From the NCBI GenBank assembly GCA_964596695.1, contig CAZQVE010000001.1:372001-436000 (forward strand): a DNA stretch of 64,000 nt. The letters run 5' to 3'. Of this stretch, positions 34,379-44,156 are shown piece by piece (position 1 is the first letter of the stretch; each line of letters begins with the position of its first letter). Below the pieces are notes generated by a model. That model was not told where the DNA came from, ran no database searches, and was given only the letters and a program-made list of their open reading frames with translations. A program made the position numbers and the translations under genes. This stretch comes from UBA2112 sp964596695. GTDB lineage: Bacteria > Patescibacteriota > Saccharimonadia > Saccharimonadales > Saccharimonadaceae.

Positions 34379-34426
34379 GCACGTCAAAGCCGCGGCTGCT
34401 TGCTTGTTCAATCGTCTGCCGACAGG

Positions 34427-34458
34427 TATACTGACAGTAACCATAAGCAGTGATATAG
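34427..34458 (+). promoter_or_regulatory. Promoter of the pilus-linked TPR/vWA genes
   Basis: TATACT (34427-34432), 26 nt before ATG 34459. The leader would be about 20 nt without an obvious Shine-Dalgarno. Confidence 0.4.
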
Positions 34459-35064
34459 ATGAGTAAGAAGCACAAAAAGAAATCAATACTACTCAATTTG
34501 TCCCGCCGGACAAAGGTGATTATCGGCGTTGTTACGGTGGTGATCGTCGTCGCTTTTTTGGCCGCGCTCACGTTGATAAAGATCAACCATCAGCCGCCAA
34601 TGCCCGAACCGGCGATTTTGACGGATGAACAAAGGGCTAGGCGTGACGCCAATGTCGCCCAATCTCAGCGTGACGGTGCGATTCGCGATAGTGCGGCGCA
34701 AGCTCTGGAGCAGGGTAACGCGGATAGGGCTAATCAGGTATATCAGTCGGCTATTCAGTCGGAAAACGACACGACGCGTAAGATCAAGCTGACACTTGAT
34801 CAGTCGGCGCTGCTCTATGATGCAGGCAAATACACCGAGGCAATCAACGTCGCTAAGGGGGCAGAGTCGTACAGCGACGACCAGTTCCTGGTTGCCGACT
34901 GGCTATCACGTCTCTACGAGGATCAAAAGCAATATGCATTGGCGGCACAGTACTATACTTTGGCGGGCAAGTGGGCGAAAAGTCCGACGAATAAAACGGC
35001 ACTGACGAAGGGCTATTATGATAGCCAGGCGGCGCGCGTGTCGGCACTTGTGGGGGTACAGTGA
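34459..35064 (+). CDS. Membrane-anchored TPR-like protein
   Basis: 201 residues. Lysine-rich start, one membrane span (VIIGVVTVVIVVAFLAALTLI, about 19-40), then about 150 residues of helical repeats (AAQALEQGNADRANQVYQSA, QSALLYDAGKYTEAINVAKG, LYEDQKQYALAAQYYTLAG) resembling tetratricopeptide repeats. It overlaps the vWA gene by 4 nt and so is translationally coupled to it; it may be a pilus assembly or adhesin partner. Confidence 0.7.
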   Translation: MSKKHKKKSILLNLSRRTKVIIGVVTVVIVVAFLAALTLIKINHQPPMPEPAILTDEQRARRDANVAQSQRDGAIRDSAAQALEQGNADRANQVYQSAIQSENDTTRKIKLTLDQSALLYDAGKYTEAINVAKGAESYSDDQFLVADWLSRLYEDQKQYALAAQYYTLAGKWAKSPTNKTALTKGYYDSQAARVSALVGVQ

Positions 35065-37241
35065 GGCTTCCTCGCTTGGAGACGATACAGTTAATCGGGG
35101 TACCGCTAGCGGTAGCGGGAATCTTTTTCGGCTTGCTGATGATTATACAAATGCAACCGAAGGCGTATGCCGCTCGGTCGGTCTGTCATGCGGCCATGGT
35201 TCTGGATCGGTCTGGCTCTGTAGGTCCGACTAATTTGACGACGATGCGCAACCAGATTCTTCGTCTCTTTCAGCCGGGCGGATTGTATAACGACAATATC
35301 AAGCTGGCGTTTTGGTCGTTTTCTTGGACGAACCCCACATCTAACTACGACGCTCCCTATAACGATTTCGTCAGCTCAAAGGGCGTGAGCAGTTCGTTCC
35401 AGACGAATTTGAACAAGATCGTATCGAGCGGCGCGACGGATTACGAACAAGGATTCGGGTTTGATAACGGCGATATAAACACGTATGACGGCATGGATAA
35501 AATCATCAAAAAAGCGGATATTATCGTCTTTATGACTGACGGCTTACCGAACGTTCCAGGAACGGGGAATAACAACGCAACCGCCCGGAATGCCGCTCGA
35601 GACGCCGTTTCAAAACTGAAGCAACTTTATGCCGCCTCTCACCCTGATGATCCGAACCTTTATATATTAGGAGGTATCGTCGGAAATGCTAGCCACGGAA
35701 GCCTGAACTACGTGATCAACGGAAGCGATAGCAACGCGACGAATACGTTCACCATCAGCTCGAACTACGACGACCTTGCGACGATACTGCGAGGAATCAT
35801 CAAGGATAGCTGTGACAAGAAGTTTCCACCATCAACGAACAAGTTCTCGCTAACACCGACCGTCACCAGCAACGACCATATCGTTGCGGGTACGGACGGC
35901 GCGACGCTGAGTTACAACGTCAATAATTCTATAGCGAACGGTAGTAGCGACTTGATTAACTGGACGGTCAAGCAGCTGATCGTGGCGCGTGGTCAGTCGG
36001 TTGATCGACTTTCGTTTGACGGCAAGGCGTATCGCGATGGTTATAGCTGTGAGCAATTGGTCGCTTTGGTAAATGACCGTGCGCAGTGTAGCCAAATAGC
36101 TGCAGGTCAGCGCGTGTTCGCGTCGGGCAGTACATCGCTTGACATGGACGCGGCCGGTGCTACGAGCGTCGTACTGAACGACGAATGGGGCGTCGGGACA
36201 AAACTATGCTATGTTCTGACGCTAGACAGGCCGACACAGGATCAAGACATATATGATCGCTATAGCCGGCCGCTATGTATTATCGTTGGCAAACACCCGC
36301 TGGTACAGGTTCATGGCGGCGACATAAGGGTAGGGCGTCATTTCGTGACTGACCCCATTACGGTACCGACAGACGAAGACGGCGACGACTCCCCTCCGGC
36401 ACCAACTAGTATCCAAACCAGTACAACGCTGAAGACCGACGGCCGGACGTACGGTAGCTGGGCGGAGTACGGTGTTATATCACCGGGGCTGGTTGTCGGG
36501 TTCGCTTCGTTGTCGGGTCTAGAGGGCGGGTATCAATCAACGCTCACGAACAGCCAGCAGTATTGGAGCAAATTAACGTTCGCAAATACTGATGATGAGT
36601 ATGGGCTGTTTACCAGTAACGATATCGGTCAGGGGACGATTCCTGACGCTGCCTCGGCAATATTGGCTGGGCGCGCCGTAACGGACAACCTCACAGGAAC
36701 TAATGGCTCGCTCACATTTAACGGCGCCACTGCACAGCGCAGACTCTACCAAAAGACATCTGGCAATTTGGATATTGAGGCGGGTACCGTAGGCGGAGAT
36801 AGTACGATTATCGTCAACGTTCCTAACGGGACAGTCACGATAAAAGGAGATATTACATATTACGACGGCCCGTATACTGACATCAGCCAGATACCGCAGC
36901 TGGTTATCATTGCGAAAGCGATCAATATCGACCCGGATGTCACGCGTGTCGACGCGTGGCTCATCGCGAATAGTACGTCGGGCGGTACGATCTCTACCTG
37001 TGATGATCCCAACACGCTGACTAGTCAGATATGCTACAAACCCCTTACGATTAACGGGGCAATCATGGCAAGGCAGCTGAATCTTCGCCGCACAGGCGGC
37101 GCGGGTGCGGGCGGTGCAGCCGGTGATCCGGCCGAGATTATAAACCTGCCTGGCGGCACATATTTATGGTCGCAAAGCGAAGGGCGCAACGGCGTTCGCG
37201 CGCAAACCACGTTTACTACCGAGTTACCCCCGTATTTCTAG
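35061..37241 (+). CDS. vWA-domain surface protein, candidate pilus adhesin
   Basis: 726 residues starting with GTG that overlaps the previous stop. A signal anchor (residues 9-31) and Ala-rich cleavage-like site are followed by a von Willebrand A domain with an intact metal site: DRSGS (49-53), Thr126, Asp160 in FMTDGLPN. The remaining 450 residues are beta-rich, with a late low-complexity GGAGAGGAAGD. There is no C-terminal membrane span. Its place directly before pilM-N-O suggests a PilY1-like or tip-adhesin role; that function is inferred from context. Confidence 0.75.
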   Translation: MRLPRLETIQLIGVPLAVAGIFFGLLMIIQMQPKAYAARSVCHAAMVLDRSGSVGPTNLTTMRNQILRLFQPGGLYNDNIKLAFWSFSWTNPTSNYDAPYNDFVSSKGVSSSFQTNLNKIVSSGATDYEQGFGFDNGDINTYDGMDKIIKKADIIVFMTDGLPNVPGTGNNNATARNAARDAVSKLKQLYAASHPDDPNLYILGGIVGNASHGSLNYVINGSDSNATNTFTISSNYDDLATILRGIIKDSCDKKFPPSTNKFSLTPTVTSNDHIVAGTDGATLSYNVNNSIANGSSDLINWTVKQLIVARGQSVDRLSFDGKAYRDGYSCEQLVALVNDRAQCSQIAAGQRVFASGSTSLDMDAAGATSVVLNDEWGVGTKLCYVLTLDRPTQDQDIYDRYSRPLCIIVGKHPLVQVHGGDIRVGRHFVTDPITVPTDEDGDDSPPAPTSIQTSTTLKTDGRTYGSWAEYGVISPGLVVGFASLSGLEGGYQSTLTNSQQYWSKLTFANTDDEYGLFTSNDIGQGTIPDAASAILAGRAVTDNLTGTNGSLTFNGATAQRRLYQKTSGNLDIEAGTVGGDSTIIVNVPNGTVTIKGDITYYDGPYTDISQIPQLVIIAKAINIDPDVTRVDAWLIANSTSGGTISTCDDPNTLTSQICYKPLTINGAIMARQLNLRRTGGAGAGGAAGDPAEIINLPGGTYLWSQSEGRNGVRAQTTFTTELPPYF

Positions 37242-37276
37242 GTAACAAAAAACTTTGCTAACTGATAACGCTTGTG

Positions 37277-37293
37277 TATAATGAAAGGCACTA
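37277..37293 (+). promoter_or_regulatory. Promoter of the pilM operon
   Basis: TATAAT (37277-37282) ends 10 nt before ATG 37293; GAAAGG lies between but would be at most partly on the mRNA. TTG 37272 is in frame but lies before the -10. Confidence 0.5.
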
Positions 37294-38339
37294 TGGCTAT
37301 ATTAAAAGGCGTGGGCGACTTTTTCGGTCTGGATATTAGCACCACAGCAGTACGCGCAGTACAGCTCACCCCTACGGGGGCGGGCAAATGGTCTTTGCGT
37401 CATTATGGCTATGCGCCGATCGATATCAAAACAGCAACGGCTGATTCAAATGAGGCTCGCCATCGCCTCGGTGAAGTTATTATGACCGTCGTGGGTCAGA
37501 GTGGTATCAAGACGAAAAACGTTGCTATTGGCCTGTCTGCTAGCAAAACATTCATTACGGTCGTCGACATGCCGGCGTTAACAGAGACCGAGCTAAAGGG
37601 TACGATCAAGTATCAGATAGACCAGTACATCCCCATGTCGCTTGACGACGCGAAAGTTGACTGGTCGCTCCTAGGAAAATCATTCCATGATCCCTCACAA
37701 CAAGAAGTGTTGCTTGCAAGCACGGCTATGTCCTATGCCGAGGAGCGGTTAGAGCTTGTAGAGGGGCTAGGGTTTGACGTTATTGCCGCGGAGCCGGATC
37801 CCATAGCCATGATCCGTTCTATCGCAACGCCAGGGTACAACGACGCACAAGTAATTGTTGACATCGGTGAACAGTCGATCAATGTCGCTATCATGTACGC
37901 AGACGCGCCTCGTCTCGTGCGGACGATTCCGAACGGTCTTGAGACGCTGGTACATGCCGCAGTCCAAAACCTGAATATTCAGGAAGACCAAGCACGGCAA
38001 TTCATTCTCAAGTTTGGTCTTGCGCCAGACAAGCTAGAGGGGCAGGTTGTCCAGGCGCTCGAAAGTACGCTTGAGGGATTTGTTTCGGAACTATCAAAGT
38101 CGATCAAGTTTTTCCAGACACGCTATCCGGCACTAACGGTGGGGAGTGTTCTTTTGGCTGGATATGCCAGCACTATACCGCAATTTGACCAGTATCTGGC
38201 GAACAAAGTAGGCATTCAGGCTATGGTGGGTAACCCATGGCAGCGAGTTGCGACTCCAGCCAAAGACCAGCAACTGGCAGCGGTCGCGTCCGAATTCGCC
38301 GTCGCAGTTGGGTTGGCTCAAAGGGAGAACAAGTCATGA
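37293..38339 (+). CDS. pilM: Type IV pilus assembly protein PilM
   Basis: 348 residues. Actin-like ATPase fold with FFGLDISTTAVRAVQL at the start, QIDQYIPMSLDDAKVDW, and VIVDIGEQSINVAIM as the second phosphate motif. PilM is cytoplasmic and binds the N-terminal tail of PilN. Its stop overlaps the pilN start (ATGA). Confidence 0.92.
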   Translation: MAILKGVGDFFGLDISTTAVRAVQLTPTGAGKWSLRHYGYAPIDIKTATADSNEARHRLGEVIMTVVGQSGIKTKNVAIGLSASKTFITVVDMPALTETELKGTIKYQIDQYIPMSLDDAKVDWSLLGKSFHDPSQQEVLLASTAMSYAEERLELVEGLGFDVIAAEPDPIAMIRSIATPGYNDAQVIVDIGEQSINVAIMYADAPRLVRTIPNGLETLVHAAVQNLNIQEDQARQFILKFGLAPDKLEGQVVQALESTLEGFVSELSKSIKFFQTRYPALTVGSVLLAGYASTIPQFDQYLANKVGIQAMVGNPWQRVATPAKDQQLAAVASEFAVAVGLAQRENKS

Positions 38340-39061
38340 TAGAGGTCAATCTTGTCCCCGATGTCAAACAAGAGCTCATCAGCGCTAAGCGTGTTCGAAC
38401 AATGGTCATTGCCGGTGCTAGCGTCGTCGGGATGGTCGCAGTCGGTATCGTGATACTACTGGCAGTGTATTTATTTGGCGTACAGACCGTCCGTCAAAAT
38501 CTCGCCGACACCGCTATTACCGAGAAGAGCAAGGAATTGTCCAACATTGATGACCTCGGGAGCATGCTAACGATCCAGCACCAGCTGACCGAGCTAAGCG
38601 CGCTTCACGATCAGAAAAACATCGACTCCCGATTCTTCGACCTCTTGGGTGCTATTAATCCGCCGGCACCTAACCAAGTGACGTTTTCGTTGGCGCGAAT
38701 TGATTCGGACACAAAGACCATCAGGCTTGAGGGTCAAGCCGTCAATGGCTATCAAGCTGCCGACGTGCTGAAAAAGACGATTCTCGGGACCGACATCAGC
38801 TACAAGGACGGCGACACGACACAAACCGTCCCGCTAACGGACGCTGTCTCAACGTCGGAGCTGAGTTACGGCGAAGATTCTACCGGTAAAAAAGTCCTGC
38901 GGTTTACGTTGACGTTCGTTTATAATGACGCGTTCTTCGCACGGAGTTCTAAAAACGCGGTTGTCATCAAGCCTGATCATAAGAACGCTACGGATTCATT
39001 CCAACATCTGCCGGGAAGTTTGTTTAGTGACCGCGCCGTAGACGAGGAGGGAGACGACTAA
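38336..39061 (+). CDS. pilN: Type IV pilus assembly protein PilN-like
   Basis: 241 residues from ATG 38336. IEVNLVPDVKQEL matches the PilN motif (INLLP type) that docks in PilM; one membrane span at about 20-45; a coiled coil and a ferredoxin-like domain outside. The longer frame upstream lies within pilM. The last base overlaps the next gene. Confidence 0.88.
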   Translation: MIEVNLVPDVKQELISAKRVRTMVIAGASVVGMVAVGIVILLAVYLFGVQTVRQNLADTAITEKSKELSNIDDLGSMLTIQHQLTELSALHDQKNIDSRFFDLLGAINPPAPNQVTFSLARIDSDTKTIRLEGQAVNGYQAADVLKKTILGTDISYKDGDTTQTVPLTDAVSTSELSYGEDSTGKKVLRFTLTFVYNDAFFARSSKNAVVIKPDHKNATDSFQHLPGSLFSDRAVDEEGDD

Positions 39062-39756
39062 TGGACAAGCCGACAGTCGGTATGCGTAAGCGTCAGCAGA
39101 TCAGCCGTGCGAACCAGACGATGTTTCTGTCGATAGCCGGGGTATCAGTAGTTATCGGCTTCTGTATCGTATTGATGATTTTCCTGGTGCAACGCATATT
39201 GTTTACGGAAAAGGTCATCGCGGAAAAGAACCACACGGTCACCGTCATGCAGAAGAATCTCGACACCGTGCCCGCACTCAAGGACAATATTCGGGTTCTC
39301 AATACGAACGAAGCCCTCAAACAGACACGGTTAAGCAGCAGCGATTCGGCACTGCAGTCGGTACTGGACGCGCTTCCGGCCGACGCCAACTCGACGGCGA
39401 TGGCGTCGTCATTACAGACGAAGCTTCTGGATGGAATTCCGGGAGTAATGATAGAGTCGCTCAAGGTTGATCCGGTCAGCGGTGTAGAAGTGACCAGTGA
39501 TAGCGTGGCTGCAGGTGACAGCAGCGACCCTAGTTCGAATTCAATCGGCTTCTCGTTCTCGGTCAGTACCACTTCGGACAATCAAAATGGCTTGCGCCAG
39601 GTGTTACTGCGCATTGAGAAGTCAATCCGACCGTTTAACATCACGAATCTGGCCGTTGAGAGCCAGGGTGGTCGTATTGTCATGACGGCGACGGGTGTCG
39701 GGTACTATGATCCCGCACAGGTCGTTCACTTAACGGACAAGGTGGTAAGACCATGA
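39061..39756 (+). CDS. pilO: Type IV pilus assembly protein PilO-like
   Basis: 231 residues. One membrane span (about 24-46), a coiled coil (TVMQKNLDTVPALKDNIRVL) and a ferredoxin-like outer domain (FSVSTTSDNQNGLRQVLLRI). The match to PilO is by layout and position after pilN more than by sequence. Confidence 0.8.
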   Translation: MDKPTVGMRKRQQISRANQTMFLSIAGVSVVIGFCIVLMIFLVQRILFTEKVIAEKNHTVTVMQKNLDTVPALKDNIRVLNTNEALKQTRLSSSDSALQSVLDALPADANSTAMASSLQTKLLDGIPGVMIESLKVDPVSGVEVTSDSVAAGDSSDPSSNSIGFSFSVSTTSDNQNGLRQVLLRIEKSIRPFNITNLAVESQGGRIVMTATGVGYYDPAQVVHLTDKVVRP

Positions 39757-39977
39757 AAAACAGTGATATAGCCGCACTAATCCTTATCGCATCGTTGAGT
39801 GTAATTGTCGCGTATTTCGTTGCCGAGGCAGTTATCGGCCAGCCTACGAGCGAAAGTGTCAAAGTAAAAACCATGGAACCTATCACCTCGCAGGTAGAGA
39901 CGCCAGACGATACAATTTTTAACAAGGACGCGATCAATCCGACAGTCAAAGTGGAAATTGGTGAAGGTCAACCGTAA
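39753..39977 (+). CDS. Small single-pass protein in the pilus operon
   Basis: 74 residues, overlapping pilO by 4 nt (ATGA type). One membrane span (AALILIASLSVIVAYFVAEAV) and about 45 outer residues rich in Val, Thr and acidic residues. No known family. Position after PilO is that of PilP in proteobacteria, but it is far smaller and lacks a lipobox. Confidence 0.7.
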   Translation: MKNSDIAALILIASLSVIVAYFVAEAVIGQPTSESVKVKTMEPITSQVETPDDTIFNKDAINPTVKVEIGEGQP

Positions 39978-39992
39978 AGGGGAGGAGTAAGG

Positions 39993-41756
39993 GTGGCGCT
40001 TTTAACCACTGACATGCAGGAGAAGCTGATGACGCTCCTTTCTGACGAGGGGCTTGTTTCTAAGTCGGTACTGCAGGCGGCCACGGAAGAGTCGAGTGCA
40101 AGTAAAAAACCTCTTTTCGCACTGCTTTCTGAAAAGCATATTATCGATGACGAAATGCTCACGCATGCGATTGCGCAAATATCCGGAGTACCTTATGTCA
40201 ATCTGACGAACAGCCTTATTAATCAGCAGGTACTCGACCTATTACCGGAAGATGTCGCCGAACGATTCATGGCCGTGCCGCTGGCCGAGGTGCAAAATCG
40301 ACTAGCTGTCGCAATGGTCGACGCAAGCAACGTCCAGGCAGTTGATTATTTGTCGAGTTTAATCGAGCGTCCGCTCAAGGTGTTTATGGCGTCTGAAGTG
40401 GGGGTACGTCACGTTCTTGATCAATACCGTACCGACCTTTCGTCAGTCGACGCCGCCGCTGAAGCCTCCAAGCAAGAGGCTGAAAAAGAAGAGACGAGCA
40501 GTATCAAAACGATCGTTCAGGATTCACCGATCAGTCGCGCGCTCTCGACGATTCTTGAGTACGCCGTAAAATCCCGTGCCAGTGATGTCCACATAGAGCC
40601 ACTCGAATCGTCCCTGAAAATCAGGTGTAGGGTAGATGGTGTCCTCCGTGAAATCATGCAACTACCAAAGGCGATCGAGCCAGCGCTTGTCAGCCGAATA
40701 AAAATTTTATCCAACTTGAAAATCGACGAACATCGCGTACCGCAGGATGGCCAATTCGCCGTCAAGGTTGCCAACAAAGAGGTAGACCTTCGTATTGCGA
40801 TCAGCCCGGTTGTCTGGGGTGAGCAGGTTGTGATTCGCCTTCTGGACAAGTCGGGCAGCACGTTCAATATCGAGGAAATGGGTTATACCGGACGAGCGTT
40901 GCGTACTGTCCGCAAAGGCATTCACCGGCCAAACGGCATGGTGCTTACGTCGGGACCAACCGGTAGCGGTAAATCAACCAGTCTCTATGCGCTGATCCAA
41001 GAAATTAAAGACGACGCGGTCAATGTCGTTACCCTGGAAGACCCCGTCGAGTACAAGATGGTCGGCGTGAACCAAATCCAGGTGAACGGCGAAGTCGGTC
41101 TGACGTTCGCCACGGGGTTGCGTTCAATCCTGCGCCAAGACCCGGATATTGTCATGGTAGGAGAGATCCGCGACGACGAAACGGCTAATCTAGCAGTGCA
41201 GGCGGCGCTAACCGGGCACCTGGTCTTCAGTACGCTGCACACAAACAGTGCGGCCGGCGTGCTACCGCGTCTACTCGACATGAAGATCGAACCGTTCTTG
41301 ATCGCGAGTACCGTCAATACGATTATTGGTCAGCGACTGGTTCGTCGGGTATCAGCCAAGCGCGATACGTATCAGTCTACACCTATCGAAACGCAAAATA
41401 TCTTGGCGACGGTCGGGCATCTTCTACCTAAGACGCCTGCAGATGTAGCGCAGGTTTCGCAAGATTTGGGGTATAAAGACTTGCCTCTTGCGGGTCAAAA
41501 CGCTTATACTTTAGTCAAGGGTAAAGATACCCCAGCTACCCCTAAGGGTTACAGTGGGCGGGCGGGCCTGTTTGAGGTGATGGATGTATCTGAAACGATC
41601 CAACAACTAATCGTCGCTCACGCTACAAGTAACGAGATCCAAAAACAAGCGGTGGCTGAGGGAATGATTACCATGCGCCAGGATGGGTATCTCAAAGCAC
41701 TGCAAGGGGTGACTACGCTGGAAGAAGTTAACCGGGTGACGGCGGATACCGCGTAG
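39993..41756 (+). CDS. pilB: Type IV pilus extension ATPase PilB
   Basis: 587 residues, GTG start at 39993 with GGGGAGGAG about 8 nt upstream. An N-terminal MshEN-type domain (residues 1-140) is followed by the secretion ATPase: GPTGSGKST at 321-329, DPDIVMVGEIRDDETANLA as Asp/Walker B box, and HTNSAAGVLPRLLDM as His box. It powers pilus extension. The tetracysteine zinc motif common in PilB is not present. Confidence 0.94.
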   Translation: MALLTTDMQEKLMTLLSDEGLVSKSVLQAATEESSASKKPLFALLSEKHIIDDEMLTHAIAQISGVPYVNLTNSLINQQVLDLLPEDVAERFMAVPLAEVQNRLAVAMVDASNVQAVDYLSSLIERPLKVFMASEVGVRHVLDQYRTDLSSVDAAAEASKQEAEKEETSSIKTIVQDSPISRALSTILEYAVKSRASDVHIEPLESSLKIRCRVDGVLREIMQLPKAIEPALVSRIKILSNLKIDEHRVPQDGQFAVKVANKEVDLRIAISPVVWGEQVVIRLLDKSGSTFNIEEMGYTGRALRTVRKGIHRPNGMVLTSGPTGSGKSTSLYALIQEIKDDAVNVVTLEDPVEYKMVGVNQIQVNGEVGLTFATGLRSILRQDPDIVMVGEIRDDETANLAVQAALTGHLVFSTLHTNSAAGVLPRLLDMKIEPFLIASTVNTIIGQRLVRRVSAKRDTYQSTPIETQNILATVGHLLPKTPADVAQVSQDLGYKDLPLAGQNAYTLVKGKDTPATPKGYSGRAGLFEVMDVSETIQQLIVAHATSNEIQKQAVAEGMITMRQDGYLKALQGVTTLEEVNRVTADTA

Positions 41757-41771
41757 AAAGATAGGAAACAT

Positions 41772-42842
41772 ATGCCAAATCAAGAGCTCAGAATCGAAAT
41801 TTTGCTGGAAGAAGTCGTCCGTCGCCGGGCGTCTGATCTTCACCTGCAAGTCGGTTTGCCGCCAATGCTACGTGTTGATGGTTCACTGATCCCGATCGCT
41901 GGGTTCAATCAGCTTGACGAAGCATCGGTAGAGACACTGTTGTTCGCTATCTTGGATGAAGACCAGCAGCAGATTCTCGACAAAGACAAAGAGTTCGACT
42001 TTAGCTTTGCCTTCGGTACGCTTGGCCGGTTTCGTGTTAACGCGTATCACGAGCGAGGCAACCTGGCAGCGGCGTTGCGTCTGATTCCAAACGAAATCAA
42101 AACGATCACTGAGCTTGGTGTTCCACCGGTCGTTATGAACTTTGCCAATTACCCCCGGGGGCTTGTGCTTGTCACTGGACCGACGGGTAGCGGTAAATCA
42201 ACCACGCTGGCGGCACTTATAGACAAATTGAACGCCGAAACTTCACAGCATATTATTACGATTGAGGATCCGATCGAGTTTACGCACAAGTCAAAAAAGT
42301 CAGTCGTTGTTCAGCGTGAAGTACACTATGATACTTATAGTTTCTCGGCGGCATTGCGCTCCAGCCTGCGCCAAGACCCTGATGTTGTGCTGATTGGCGA
42401 GATGCGTGACCTCGAGACCATCAGCGCCGCAATTACGATTGCGGAAACAGGTCACTTGGTGTTGGCGTCGCTGCATACGAACAGCGCCGCGCAATCAATC
42501 GACCGTATGATCGACGTTTTCCCACCGCACCAACAGTCGCAGATTCGCGCCCAACTGGCGAATATCCTCATGTCTATCTGTTCGCAACGGTTGGTACCCG
42601 CCATTGGCGGCGGTCGTGTCGTAGCGGCTGAAATCTTGATTGCTAACCCCGCAGTCCGTAATATTATTAGAGAGGGTAAGACCCACCAGCTGGATGCCGT
42701 TATCCAGACCGGTGCCGAGGCGGGTATGCAAACGATGGACCGTACACTGGTCGGACTGGTCCAAAGCGGTGTCGTTACTTACGACGAAGCAAGGAGTTTT
42801 GCCGTCGATCTGACAGAATTTGAACGATTGATGCGAGGCTGA
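41772..42842 (+). CDS. pilT: Type IV pilus retraction ATPase PilT
   Basis: 356 residues. GPTGSGKST at 136-144, DPDVVLIGEMRDLETI, HTNSAAQSIDRMID. PilT depolymerises the pilus, so this system should support twitching or pulling on a host cell. AIRNIIREGK-type motif reads AVRNIIREGKTHQ. Confidence 0.95.
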   Translation: MPNQELRIEILLEEVVRRRASDLHLQVGLPPMLRVDGSLIPIAGFNQLDEASVETLLFAILDEDQQQILDKDKEFDFSFAFGTLGRFRVNAYHERGNLAAALRLIPNEIKTITELGVPPVVMNFANYPRGLVLVTGPTGSGKSTTLAALIDKLNAETSQHIITIEDPIEFTHKSKKSVVVQREVHYDTYSFSAALRSSLRQDPDVVLIGEMRDLETISAAITIAETGHLVLASLHTNSAAQSIDRMIDVFPPHQQSQIRAQLANILMSICSQRLVPAIGGGRVVAAEILIANPAVRNIIREGKTHQLDAVIQTGAEAGMQTMDRTLVGLVQSGVVTYDEARSFAVDLTEFERLMRG

Positions 42843-42847
42843 TAGCC

Positions 42848-44059
42848 ATGCGCAAATTTAACTACGAAGCTAAAGACAACACAACGAATAAGCTTGTAAA
42901 AGCCGTCGTTCAGGCAGAGTCTGAACATGAGGCGGCTAAATTGCTTGTTGCACAAGGTTTCACGCCGCTTGATATCCGTGAGATACGAAGTGAAGAGAAT
43001 ATCTTCTCGCGGCTGACGAATCGTATCACTACGAAGGATCGCGTCGTCTTTACTCGCCAACTTTCAACATTGATTGCGGCCGGACTGCCACTGGCGCAAA
43101 GCATGCGGACGTTGGTCGAACAAACACCTAATCGTCGTCTCCGCGGGATTGTCCAAGAGCTGATCGTATCGATCGAGGGCGGTCATACGTTGCACGATTC
43201 TTTCTCGAAGCATCCAGACGTATTTAGCAAACTGTTTCTTTCGCTGGTTGCCGCCGGTGAGGCTTCCGGAACGCTTGACGAGGCATTGCAGCGTATTGCT
43301 ACGCAGCAGGAAAAGGACGCTGCTATTACCAGTCGTATTCGGGGCGCGATGACGTATCCGATAATTGTTCTCGTCGTTATCTTGGGCGTGATGGTTTTCA
43401 TGCTCTTTACGGTCGTACCGCAGGTAGAGAAGCTATATCATGACCTCCATCAAACTTTGCCATCGATCACGCAGGTAATCGTTTCGTGTTCGCAGTTCGC
43501 GACGCGTTTTTGGTGGGTGATACTCATTGCGGTTGCTGTCGTGGTGTATCTGGTTGTTCAATATATGCGGACAGAGGCGGGGCAGCGAACGCTCGACGTG
43601 CTGAAGTTGAACGTGCCGATATTCAAGGGGCTTTTCCAGCGGCTTTACATGGCACGGCTTAATAGGACTGGTCAAACACTTCTCGATAGCGGCGTCAGTA
43701 TGCTCGACATGCTTGCGATTGCCAGCGAAGCAGTGAACAACAGTGTTATTTCCGCCGAGATTGACCGCGCCGCCGAAAAGGTAAAGGGTGGTAAGGATCT
43801 GTCCGCCGCTCTCCTTGTGGAAGATCATGTGCCCGAGCTTGTTTCGCAGATGATCAGTATCGGTGAAAAGTCCGGACGGATTGACGAAATGATGGGTAAG
43901 ACAGCCAAGATTTACGAAGATGAACTGGACGAAGAAATCAGCTCTATATCAACGGCAATCGAACCGGTGTTGATGGTAGTCCTGGCGCTGGTTGCCGGCG
44001 GTTTGGTGGCGGCAATTCTGCTGCCGATTTATAGCCTCGTGAACACGTTGCAAATCTAA
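42848..44059 (+). CDS. pilC: Type IV pilus inner-membrane platform protein PilC
   Basis: 403 residues with two GspF domains: FTRQLSTLIAAGLPLAQSM and the repeat LARTGQTLLDSG-type (NRTGQTLLDSGVSMLDML), each followed by helices and membrane spans (about 172-195, 222-242, 375-398). It couples PilB and PilT to pilin movement. Confidence 0.94.
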   Translation: MRKFNYEAKDNTTNKLVKAVVQAESEHEAAKLLVAQGFTPLDIREIRSEENIFSRLTNRITTKDRVVFTRQLSTLIAAGLPLAQSMRTLVEQTPNRRLRGIVQELIVSIEGGHTLHDSFSKHPDVFSKLFLSLVAAGEASGTLDEALQRIATQQEKDAAITSRIRGAMTYPIIVLVVILGVMVFMLFTVVPQVEKLYHDLHQTLPSITQVIVSCSQFATRFWWVILIAVAVVVYLVVQYMRTEAGQRTLDVLKLNVPIFKGLFQRLYMARLNRTGQTLLDSGVSMLDMLAIASEAVNNSVISAEIDRAAEKVKGGKDLSAALLVEDHVPELVSQMISIGEKSGRIDEMMGKTAKIYEDELDEEISSISTAIEPVLMVVLALVAGGLVAAILLPIYSLVNTLQI

Positions 44060-44075
44060 TATGGACAATTATAAT
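44048..44075 (+). promoter_or_regulatory. Promoter for the major pilin candidate
   Basis: TTGCAA (44048-44053), 16 nt, TATAAT (44070-44075), giving a leader of about 75 nt with AAAGGTGGG as Shine-Dalgarno before ATG 44157. A separate strong start fits a gene expressed more than the assembly genes. Confidence 0.6.
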
Positions 44076-44156
44076 AGTCTCGTGTACGATAATCATAAGC
44101 GCTCTCATAGAGTGATAATTAACCAGTCCTAGCGTTCATAGAAAGGTGGGAATTTC

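Noticed and set aside
37293..39061. TGA recoding as in some CPR lineages
   Set aside because: TGA ends pilM in an ATGA overlap and ends other genes at the expected lengths; no conserved protein here needs TGA read as Gly.
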